NCBI RefSeq assembly: GCF_002563695.1
Contig: NZ_PDJI01000004.1
Span: 1,426,001-1,490,000 of the forward strand
Direction of reading: 5' to 3'
DNA length: 64,000 nucleotides
DNA from: Georgenia soli
Lineage (GTDB): Bacteria > Actinomycetota > Actinomycetes > Actinomycetales > Actinomycetaceae
Position 1 is the first letter of the stretch. Every line of letters begins with the position of its first letter. This document shows, in pieces, positions 7,832 to 14,508 of this stretch. The position numbers were made by a program, and so were the translations under genes. Under the pieces are notes generated by a model. The model saw only the letters and a list, made by a program, of their open reading frames with translations, made no database searches and was not told the DNA's origin.

Positions 7832-9139
7832 TCAGGAGATGAGACCAGCCCGGCGCCGGGTCGTGCGGTTGGCGTGCACCGACCAGCGCGGCACCCAGCG
7901 GGCCAGGGCGCCCGCAGCCGCACCACCGAGCGCACCGGTGACCCAGATGCCCGCGGCGAGCGAGCCGAGCGCCGCGCCGGCGGACGCGATCAGCGGGCCG
8001 AGCGCCCCGCCGGAGTCCTGGAGCACACGCCACATGCCGAGGAACTGCGCCCGGCCCTCCTTCGGCGCCACGTCGGAGCCGAGGGTCATGAGGATGCCCG
8101 AGCTCATGCCGTTCCCCAGGCCCATGAAGGCCGCGGCGACGGACATGCTGGCGACCGACCCGGTGAAGGGCAGCGCGATCATGGCCGCGCCCATGACGAT
8201 CATCGACGGCACGCCGATCCACAGCCGGCCGAGGCGGTCCATGACCTTGCCCGCCGGGTAGAAGAGCAGCATGTCCACCGCCCCGGCGATGCCGAAGATC
8301 AGCGAGGTCGTGGACGGGTCGAGCCCCAGGTGCTCGCCCCACAGCGGCAGGACGGTCTGCCTCGCCCCGCGCACGGCGCCGACCAGCAGCACGGCGGTGC
8401 CGAGCGTGGTGAAGACCCGCCGGTGCTCGCGCAGCACCTGGCCCATCCGCGGCCCCAGGCCGCCGGCCCGGCGCGCCGCCCGTCGAGCGGCGGCCCGGGC
8501 CCGCAGCGACCCGGCGGCGGGCCGCTCCCCCGGCGGCGTCTCGCGCACGAGCACGAGCGTGAGCGTGGCGGCGGCCGCCGTGGCGACGCCGAGCAGGTAC
8601 GCGTTGCGCACGTCCCCGCCGTGGATGACGAGGGCGCCGACGAACGGGCCGAGGAACTGCCCGATGCGGTGGACGCCGGCGAGCGTGGAGAGCACCCGGG
8701 CGCGACGCAGCGGCGGGGTGATCTCGGTGAGGTACGAGTGCCGCGCCAGGTTGAACACGGCCGACGCGGCGCCGGTGGCCAGGACCGCGACGCCGAGGGT
8801 GACGAGGCCGGGGGCGAACGCGGCGCCGGCGAAGGCCAGGACGGCGACGAACCCGGCGAGGATCATCGCGTACCGGTCGCCGATGCGGGCCGCGAGCGCC
8901 CCGGCCGGGAGGTCGGCGAGGATCTGCCCCACGGGCAGCAGGGCCGCGAGGACCCCGGCGAGGGCGAGACCGGCGCCGAGCCCGACCGCCGTCGGCGCGA
9001 TGATCGGCAGCATCGCCCCGATGCCGATCTCGAAGATGAGCGACGGGACGAACGCGCCGAGCACCACGGTCCGCAGCGGGAACATCGGGGCGTCGTACGG
9101 GTCGCGGGCGCGGCAGGAGGAGTCAGGCATGGTGCGCAC
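7832..9139 (-). CDS. MFS transporter
   Basis: 435 residues with about 12 hydrophobic helices in two halves. The loop between helices 2 and 3 carries LPAGALAARIGDRYAMILAG, matching the MFS GxLaDrxGrr signature, and the second half repeats it as FYPAGKVMDRLGRLWIG. The central loop is rich in arginine and alanine. Such proteins usually export drugs or metabolites by proton exchange; the substrate cannot be predicted. GTG at 9139 is taken as the start; ATG at 9130 or 9085 is possible, and none has a strong ribosome site. It is divergent from the response regulator gene, with about 100 bases between them. Confidence 0.85.
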   Translation of the reverse strand: MRTMPDSSCRARDPYDAPMFPLRTVVLGAFVPSLIFEIGIGAMLPIIAPTAVGLGAGLALAGVLAALLPVGQILADLPAGALAARIGDRYAMILAGFVAVLAFAGAAFAPGLVTLGVAVLATGAASAVFNLARHSYLTEITPPLRRARVLSTLAGVHRIGQFLGPFVGALVIHGGDVRNAYLLGVATAAAATLTLVLVRETPPGERPAAGSLRARAAARRAARRAGGLGPRMGQVLREHRRVFTTLGTAVLLVGAVRGARQTVLPLWGEHLGLDPSTTSLIFGIAGAVDMLLFYPAGKVMDRLGRLWIGVPSMIVMGAAMIALPFTGSVASMSVAAAFMGLGNGMSSGILMTLGSDVAPKEGRAQFLGMWRVLQDSGGALGPLIASAGAALGSLAAGIWVTGALGGAAAGALARWVPRWSVHANRTTRRRAGLIS

Positions 9140-9230
9140 ATCATCCCGTGCCGGGGGTGTCGTGGCTGACTTGTCCGGTTTTCCCCGGCCAGTTCTTGAC
9201 GGCTACCGCCCGAATGTCGGCGAATGTTGT

Positions 9231-9236
9231 TAGTTT
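9231..9236 (+). promoter_or_regulatory. -10 box for leaderless transcription of the response regulator
   Basis: TAGTTT matches the actinobacterial TANNNT -10 consensus and ends 6 bases before the GTG start at 9243. No Shine-Dalgarno sequence is present. The mRNA probably begins at the start codon. Confidence 0.5.
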
Positions 9237-9242
9237 CACACT

Positions 9243-10049
9243 GTGACGCAGAACGACGCACCGCGGACGGCGGTCGTCATCGAGGACGACGCCGACATCC
9301 GGTTCCTGCTCGAGGCCACCTTGGCGCAGGCAGGTTTCGCCGTGCACTCCGCCGGGACGGGCGTGGAGGGCGTCGAGCTGGTCCGCGTGAACCAGCCACT
9401 GGTGACCACCCTGGACATCTCGCTGCCGGACATCGACGGCTTCGAGGTGGCCCGCCGGCTCCGCACGTTCTCCAGCACCTATCTCGTCATGCTCACCGGC
9501 CGCGCCGAGGAGATCGACACGCTGCTCGGCCTGGACGCGGGCGCGGACGACTACGTCACGAAGCCCTTCCGGCCGCGCGAGCTGCGGGCCCGGATCGAGG
9601 CGATGCTGCGCCGTCCGCGGACCCTCGCCACCCCGGCCTCGACCTCGCCGGCGTTGGCCGCCTCGTCGTCGAGCGCGCCGGAGGCGGGCCAGAGCCCGCC
9701 ATCACCGGTGCAGGCCCCGAACCGCGTGCTCACCCACCGCGGGCTGCGGCTCGACGTCGACGCCCGGACCGTGGAGCTGGACGGCAGCCCGATCCGCCTC
9801 ACCCGCAGCGAGTTCGACCTGCTGGCGGCGCTCCTGGCGTCGCCGAACCGGGTGGTGTCCAAGAACGAGCTGGTGCGCCGGCTCTGGGGCGAGGACTACT
9901 CCACCGGGGTCGAGGTCGCGGACGCGGACCGCCGCACCGTCGAGGTGCACCTCGCCAACCTGCGTCGCAAGCTCGGCGAGGACGCCTCGTCCCCGCGGTT
10001 CATCGAGACCGTGCGCGGCGTCGGATACCGTCTGACGCCAGCTCGCTGA
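9243..10049 (+). CDS. OmpR/PhoB-family response regulator
   Basis: 268 residues. Receiver domain (about 8-122): acidic pair in IEDDADIR, phospho-acceptor Asp in TLDISLPDIDG, the Thr switch in VMLTGRAEE and the Lys in VTKPF. A Ser/Pro/Ala-rich linker (about 125-160) joins a winged-helix DNA-binding domain (LTRSEFDLLAALLASPN, VVSKNELVRRLWG, RTVEVHLANLRRKLG, IETVRGVGYRL). It binds promoters when phosphorylated by a partner kinase. No kinase gene is adjacent; the nearest ends at 14505. The two Hpt-like genes that run toward it, and the kinase beyond them, make this locus a plausible signalling unit. The gene appears to be leaderless. Its 3' end overlaps the convergent Hpt-like gene by 50 bases. 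Confidence 0.93.
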   Translation: MTQNDAPRTAVVIEDDADIRFLLEATLAQAGFAVHSAGTGVEGVELVRVNQPLVTTLDISLPDIDGFEVARRLRTFSSTYLVMLTGRAEEIDTLLGLDAGADDYVTKPFRPRELRARIEAMLRRPRTLATPASTSPALAASSSSAPEAGQSPPSPVQAPNRVLTHRGLRLDVDARTVELDGSPIRLTRSEFDLLAALLASPNRVVSKNELVRRLWGEDYSTGVEVADADRRTVEVHLANLRRKLGEDASSPRFIETVRGVGYRLTPAR

Positions 10050-10374
10050 CGGCGAGGGTGATCCCGGCCACCGAACCGGGAATCTCCTCCTCCACCGGCG
10101 TGAGCCCGGACCGGGCGCCCTCGAGGTCACCGCTGCGCGCGGACTCCGCGACGCCGTGCGCCGCGTCCGCGAGGTCCTGCGCCCCCACCATCCAGCTCGC
10201 CGTGTACAGGCTCACCGCAGCCGTGTAGGCCTCGTCCGTGTCGGCCCGGGCGAGCGCGTGCCGGAGCCGGTGTACCCGGCCCTCGAGTGCGTCGAGGTAG
10301 AGGCCCGCGAAGTCTCGTGCCACGTCCGCGCCGAGGTCGGCGGCCATGTCGTGAAGTGCATGGTTCGGCACCAT
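10000..10374 (-). CDS. Hpt-fold protein lacking the phosphorylatable histidine (copy 2)
   Basis: 124 residues. ATG at 10374 follows AGGAGGGGAGGGGCG. The sequence follows the helical Hpt pattern (LGADVARDFAGLYLDALEGRV, HRLRHALARADTDEAY, AVSLYTASWMVGAQDLA, then a long C-terminal helix). In true histidine phosphotransfer domains the segment reads AHxLKGSSxxxGAxxL; here the His is Val and the LKGSS block is LYTAS. It therefore cannot relay phosphate by the usual chemistry. It could still bind the receiver of the convergent regulator or the nearby kinase. It is 89 bases downstream of the other copy on the same strand. Confidence 0.72.
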   Translation of the reverse strand: MVPNHALHDMAADLGADVARDFAGLYLDALEGRVHRLRHALARADTDEAYTAAVSLYTASWMVGAQDLADAAHGVAESARSGDLEGARSGLTPVEEEIPGSVAGITLAVSELASDGIRRRARSR

Positions 10375-10463
10375 CGCCCCTCCCCTCCTACGGAAGAAGC
10401 ACACCATCCGCGCATGTCAACGAGGCAGCACCCAGCAGGCTGAATCTTGGGTGACCGGACGCC

Positions 10464-10847
10464 TCACCCCGGGAGGCGGGAGACCACGTGGGAGGGTGGG
10501 GCGGGAGTAGCCAGTGCGGTGGCCAGCTCCGTGCACGTCACCCTGGCGGCGGCGGAGAGGTCGCCCAGCGCACGAGCGGCGGGCCACCCGAGTCCGTGGC
10601 GGGCGGCGACCGCGAACCCGCGGGAGAGCCGGGCGACGACGACGGCGCCAACCATCCCCGACGTCGAGCTGAGGCTGAGCGCGGCCGCGTAGCCCTCCTC
10701 GATGTCGCCGTCGCGCACCGCCCGGTGCAGACGGGCGATGCGCGACGGCAGCTCTGCGAGATACCGGCCGGCGAAGTCACGGGCGGCGTGGTGGCCGAGG
10801 TCGTCCTCGAGCACGCGCAGCGCCCCGAGGTCGAGAACGGTGCTCAT
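10464..10847 (-). CDS. Hpt-fold protein lacking the phosphorylatable histidine (copy 1)
   Basis: 127 residues. It starts inside the stop codon of the signal peptidase gene (ATGA, 10844-10847) behind AGGAGGTGACCCG, so translation is coupled. Segments LDLGALRVLEDDLG, ARDFAGRYLAELPSRI, ARLHRAVRDGDIEEGY and ALSLSSTSGMVGA align with the Hpt helical bundle. The active-site His is replaced by Leu and the following Lys by Ser. It is a paralogue of the next gene (shared ARDFAGxYLxxLxxRxxRLxxA). A receiver-binding or scaffolding role is inferred; phosphotransfer is not expected. Confidence 0.72.
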   Translation of the reverse strand: MSTVLDLGALRVLEDDLGHHAARDFAGRYLAELPSRIARLHRAVRDGDIEEGYAAALSLSSTSGMVGAVVVARLSRGFAVAARHGLGWPAARALGDLSAAARVTCTELATALATPAPPSHVVSRLPG

Positions 10848-11533
10848 CGGGTCACCTCCTGCTCGGTCCGGTCCACGGTGTCCACTTCCAGCTCGGCCGG
10901 GTCCGCCGTCGGCTCCTCCGGGTCGGCGGCGACGAAGGCGGGCGCTTCGTCCCGGTCAAGCTCCCTCTCGGCGGCCGCTTCGTCAGCACCGACGTCCTGC
11001 TTCGGACGACGGGCGTCGCGTACCGCACTGACCAACTGTAGTGCGGCGTAGCCGAACAGAATGGCGGCGACGACGACGATGCCGGCGCTCTTCTGGTTGC
11101 CGTCCAGGGCATTCGCGACATAGCCGGCGTAAGGGACGTGGTACCTCACCTCGCCGCGCAGCTGGGTGGCGGTGATCTCCCACGGGTCGGCGGCGTTGTT
11201 CGCGTCGCCCTGAGTGGTGAACGAGACGGACCCGTCGGTGCTCACCGAGCGGCTGACGATGCGGTGGGTGACGAGCGTCTGGTCGTCCGGGTACGGCATG
11301 AAGGTGACGACATCGCCGATCTGGAGCTGCTCGGCGTCCGCGTCGCCTTCCAGCGGCTCGACGATCACCTGGCTGCCGGTGGGGATGGTCGGCTCCATGG
11401 AGCCGGTGAGGACGGTCAGCGGCACCCAGCCCAGAACCCGCGGAACGACGATGATGGCGAGGGCGACGGCGGCAAGAAGGCCCAGAATGAGCCACAGCAG
11501 CGGGTTCAGGGCCCGGCGGAGAGTGGTCGCCAT
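10844..11533 (-). CDS. Signal peptidase I, SipW/eukaryotic type
   Basis: 229 residues. N-terminal membrane helix (PLLWLILGLLAAVALAIIVV), then the S26B boxes: catalytic Ser in LTGSMEPTIPTGS, the LQIGDVVTF box, His in LVTHRIV (His instead of the Lys of standard LepB) and TQGDANN. A second helix (SAGIVVVAAILFGYAALQLV) is followed by an acidic cytoplasmic tail of about 55 residues. This is the SipW type, which processes TasA-like fibre proteins. The two genes directly upstream encode such exported proteins, so they are its likely substrates. It is coupled to the downstream Hpt-like gene. Confidence 0.9.
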   Translation of the reverse strand: MATTLRRALNPLLWLILGLLAAVALAIIVVPRVLGWVPLTVLTGSMEPTIPTGSQVIVEPLEGDADAEQLQIGDVVTFMPYPDDQTLVTHRIVSRSVSTDGSVSFTTQGDANNAADPWEITATQLRGEVRYHVPYAGYVANALDGNQKSAGIVVVAAILFGYAALQLVSAVRDARRPKQDVGADEAAAERELDRDEAPAFVAADPEEPTADPAELEVDTVDRTEQEVTR

Positions 11534-11545
11534 GTCAGTCCCGAT

Positions 11546-12364
11546 CTACTTCACGACGGCGCAGCTACGGGTCACGTACTGCGTCTCCTTGGTGGTGCCG
11601 TCCTGGTAGACGGCCCGCACGGAGTAGAGCCAGTTGTCGTTCTGGGTCGGGACGGTCACGGTGTACACGGTCCGACCGTCCGCCGTGATGCTCTGCACCA
11701 CCTTGAAGTTGTTCTCGGCGCTGTTCCTCTCGAGGATCTGCCACCGCAACGGCTCCTTGCCGTCCCAGGTCCAGAAGATCGTGATGGAACCGCCCTCCGA
11801 GGAGCCGGGCAGGCATCCGAGCTCGGGAAATGTCGGGATCGATGGCACACCGGCGAATGACACTTCGTGCACCGCCTGTGCGGACCAGCCCTGGCCAGGA
11901 GTGGACTGCTGGAGTCTCCAGATCACGCGGGGCTGGGCGGTCATGGCCCGAGCCTCGGCGACCGGCAGCTGGATGCGTGCGGTGACGACCGCGCCGTTGT
12001 ACGTGCGATCCACGTTCCAGGAGCCGCTCGAGGCGGTGAGGCGCCCGGTGGTTTCGGAGACGTCTACAACCATTCCTGGCGGGGTCGTGCCGTTCGCCAG
12101 CGTGAAGCCGGCCAGATCCAGATCTAGTTTGGCGGTGAGCGCGTCTCCTTGGACTGCGAGATGCGCCGAGGCCGTCACCACGACGGTCCCGCCAACTACC
12201 TCCACCGACGTCCCAACCGGTTCGACGCTGAGCTGCCCGCTCGAGATGGTGCCCGCAAGCACCACCGTGTCGGACCAGGCCGCATACGAGGAACCACCCG
12301 GGCTGAACAGCGCGACACTGGCCGCGATGGCGGCGGTGACGCTGATCAGGCGAGCGGTGTTCAT
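11546..12364 (-). CDS. SipW-dependent-type exported protein (second, larger)
   Basis: 272 residues. The N-terminus MNTARLISVTAAIAASVALF ends in YAAWSDTVVLAG. The AAWSD motif directly after the hydrophobic core is the mark of the alternate signal peptides cut by SipW-like peptidases. Residues about 38-165 are beta-rich with alternating Val/Thr. The C-terminal 100 residues (FWTWDGKEPLRWQILERNS, VYTVTVPTQNDNWLYSVRAVY) look like a fibronectin III or Ig-like domain. Two cysteines (LGCLPG and RSCAVV) bracket that domain. Probably a fibre or surface component, minor relative to the first subunit. It lies between the other exported-protein gene and the peptidase gene. Confidence 0.78.
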   Translation of the reverse strand: MNTARLISVTAAIAASVALFSPGGSSYAAWSDTVVLAGTISSGQLSVEPVGTSVEVVGGTVVVTASAHLAVQGDALTAKLDLDLAGFTLANGTTPPGMVVDVSETTGRLTASSGSWNVDRTYNGAVVTARIQLPVAEARAMTAQPRVIWRLQQSTPGQGWSAQAVHEVSFAGVPSIPTFPELGCLPGSSEGGSITIFWTWDGKEPLRWQILERNSAENNFKVVQSITADGRTVYTVTVPTQNDNWLYSVRAVYQDGTTKETQYVTRSCAVVK

Positions 12365-12397
12365 TTCCCGGAACTTTCAGTTGGTAGGAAGGTTGTT

Positions 12398-12436
12398 GCC
12401 CTCCTCGGAACCGCAGGGGGAGGCTCCGAGGAGGGC
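12398..12436 (-). terminator. GC-rich hairpin in the fibre operon spacer (distal)
   Basis: Perfect 12-bp arms GCCCTCCTCGGA (12398-12409) and TCCGAGGAGGGC (12425-12436). It lies just upstream of the second exported-protein gene. With the hairpin at 12466-12505 it may cause partial termination or protect the upstream mRNA, so that the first subunit is made in excess. Confidence 0.55.
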
Positions 12437-12465
12437 GCCTCGAGCTGGAAGGCGCTCGAGGGGGT

Positions 12466-12505
12466 GGTCTCCTCGGGGCCAAGGGGGGGGTGCCCCGAGG
12501 AGACC
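12466..12505 (-). terminator. Strong GC-rich hairpin after the first exported-protein gene
   Basis: Perfect 14-bp arms GGTCTCCTCGGGGC (12466-12479) and GCCCCGAGGAGACC (12492-12505) with a 12-base loop. It lies 45 bases after the stop of the first exported-protein gene. It shares CTCCTCGG with the second hairpin, so the two could also pair alternatively. Confidence 0.65.
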
Positions 12506-12549
12506 AAGCTCCTCGCAGTCAATTCGACTCGAGGAACGTTCAGACGGCG

Positions 12550-13143
12550 TTAGACGGCACCGTTGTCGTCGAGCGAGGCATCGGCAGGGGCGGTTTGCCT
12601 AGCGCTCACCGTGATCTTCTTCAGGATGAACGACTGGTCCTGTTCTGTCGTGTCAGCCGGCAGGGTGATACGCACCTGGACCTCAAGGTTCTTGGCGCCC
12701 TGCCTCATGATCATGGGCCCATCGAACTTCGCGCCATTCACCGTGATTTGCGCGGTCTCTTCCAGCGCGCTCACAACATCGTCGTCAATAGCACCACTCG
12801 CGCCGTCGATGTTGGCGTCGAGCTCAAACTCCAGCGCAGCTCCTTCAGCAACGAGCTGGATGTTCTGCGTATAGGTCAGCGTCTCGCCCGGAACGATGTC
12901 GTAGGCGCTGATGTTCTGAATACCCTTGTTGGTGGTGACACTCCTCCAACGCCCCTCCTCCGCCGGCTGAACCAGCTGGAGCTTCCCGGAGGTGATCGAT
13001 CCGGGGTCCACAGTCGCCTCCGACGTCCAGGCGGCGAAGGTTCCACCCCCACCAGCCAGCAGGGCGACGCCCACACCGGTGGCGACGAGCGCCTTGGTGA
13101 GCTTCGAACGGGAGCGGGGCTTCTCAGCGGTGGTCACGGCCAT
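12550..13143 (-). CDS. Alternate-signal-peptide exported protein, TasA-like (first of operon)
   Basis: 197 residues. The ATG at 13143 has AAGGA about 10 bases upstream. The leader is SKLTKALVATGVGVALLAGG followed by GTFAAWTSEATVDPG, the typical SipW-type signal peptide in which processing falls near AAWT. The mature part is beta-rich and polar (ISAYDIVPGETLTYTQNIQL, ALEFELDANIDGA, LEVQVRITLPADT), as in TasA/camelysin-type fibre subunits. There are no cysteines after the leader and no sorting signal. Two strong hairpins follow, consistent with high and separate expression. Inferred to be the major extracellular fibre subunit. Confidence 0.82.
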   Translation of the reverse strand: MAVTTAEKPRSRSKLTKALVATGVGVALLAGGGGTFAAWTSEATVDPGSITSGKLQLVQPAEEGRWRSVTTNKGIQNISAYDIVPGETLTYTQNIQLVAEGAALEFELDANIDGASGAIDDDVVSALEETAQITVNGAKFDGPMIMRQGAKNLEVQVRITLPADTTEQDQSFILKKITVSARQTAPADASLDDNGAV

Positions 13144-13308
13144 GGGGGGAGGGTCCTTGTCGGTGAGGGTCTTCTTCTGTCGGCACGGGGTCTTCCGTGC
13201 TGCCGAGAAGAAGACTGGCGGGCCGACCTCAATCGACCGTTCACACCGCCTTTGTGTCACCTCAAGAAATGCGCAAGATCCTGACGGGCAACCTCAGGTC
13301 CGGACCTC

Positions 13309-14508
13309 TCACTCCGCGAGGACACGGTCAGGCACACCCTCGTCCGGCGCCCGCTCCGCGATCGCCACCCGGTTCCCGCCGTCGCTGACGGCGTTGCGCG
13401 AGAGCTCACGGGACACGTCGCACAGGCGGTCGAGCCCGTAGCCGTGGGTGCGTGCGCTCGTCACCCCGGCGCTGACGGCGAGCCGCAGCCGGCTGCCCGG
13501 CACGTCGAGCGGGGAGTCGATGACCTCCTTGCGCACCTCGTTCGCCCAGTCGGCGGCCGCCTCGGCGGTGAAGCCGGGCAGCAGGACCTGGAAGGCCCGG
13601 CCGTCCATCGCGTCGCGCCCCATGAGCGATCGCTTGGGCAGCAGCATCTGCGCCAGCTCGCCGCAGACCACCAGCGCGCGGTCCGCGTGCTGCCGCCCGA
13701 ACGCCACGGCGATCTCGTCGATCCCCTCCGGCGTCAGCGCCACCAGGGCGATCTCCGCCCCGGCCTCCTCGTGCGCCCGCAGCACGGCCGAGGCCCGCGG
13801 GATGAACGACACACCCGTCCTGGCACCCGTCATCGCGTCGAAGTTCCGGGTCTCGTCCTGCCGCTCGCGCGCCTGCGCCCCCCGCAGCACCACCATCGAG
13901 AACGCCGCCCCGGTGACGAGCAGCACCACGAACAGCGTGGTCACCTCCGTCCCGGCGTACATCCGGAAGGCCGCGTACTCGGGCCCGGCAACCAGGAACA
14001 GAACGAGCCGGAACCCGTAGAACAGGCCCGCGGCGAGAAGGATGGCGCCGAGGAGGACGCCGGCCCGGATGCGCCAGGCCTCGCTGCGCAGCACGGCCAG
14101 GCCACCGAGCACCGCCCCGACGGCCGTGCCCGCCAGCATGACTCCCCCGCCGGCCCACGGACCGCCGTCGGGGCCGGCGACGAGCACGGCCAGCGCGGCG
14201 AGGACGCCGGCGGCCCACGACACCGCCAGGAAGGACCTGTGGCCGGTGAGGACGCGGATGCCGTTCCACATCGCGAAGGTGGTCAGGACGCTCGCCGCGT
14301 TCCCGACGGCGTTCGCCCACCACAGCGCCGGGACGATGGCGCTGGCCAGGTAGGACAGCCCGGTGGTGAGCGCCGCGGCGAAGGCCAGGGACCACAGCCG
14401 GTCCACCTCGTCGGCGTTGCGCGCCCACGCCTCGCTGATGAACAGCACGCTCGTGACGGTGATGACCAGTGAGGAGACGACCAGCAGCGTCGTCATGTCG
14501 AGGCTCAT
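13309..14508 (-). CDS. Membrane protein with degenerate GGDEF domain
   Basis: 399 residues. ATG at 14508 lies inside the stop codon of the histidine kinase (ATGA, 14505-14508). Residues about 1-220 contain seven or so membrane helices. The C-terminal 170 residues have the GGDEF-domain order (NFDAMTGARTGVSFIPRA, IALVALTPEGIDEIAVAFG, FQVLLPGFTAEAA, RLAVSAGVTSARTHGYGLDRL). The signature that should read GGDEF before the LLPG segment reads DGRAF, so metal and GTP-binding residues are missing. It should not make cyclic di-GMP. More likely it senses a membrane signal or binds a nucleotide or partner. Coupled translation with the kinase suggests a joint complex. Confidence 0.8.
   Translation of the reverse strand: MSLDMTTLLVVSSLVITVTSVLFISEAWARNADEVDRLWSLAFAAALTTGLSYLASAIVPALWWANAVGNAASVLTTFAMWNGIRVLTGHRSFLAVSWAAGVLAALAVLVAGPDGGPWAGGGVMLAGTAVGAVLGGLAVLRSEAWRIRAGVLLGAILLAAGLFYGFRLVLFLVAGPEYAAFRMYAGTEVTTLFVVLLVTGAAFSMVVLRGAQARERQDETRNFDAMTGARTGVSFIPRASAVLRAHEEAGAEIALVALTPEGIDEIAVAFGRQHADRALVVCGELAQMLLPKRSLMGRDAMDGRAFQVLLPGFTAEAAADWANEVRKEVIDSPLDVPGSRLRLAVSAGVTSARTHGYGLDRLCDVSRELSRNAVSDGGNRVAIAERAPDEGVPDRVLAE

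Noticed and set aside
7605..8261. Long plus-strand frames over the 8-bp repeat and the MFS gene
   Set aside because: They are reverse-strand shadows of the MFS gene and the repeat, rich in Arg/Pro with no ribosome site.
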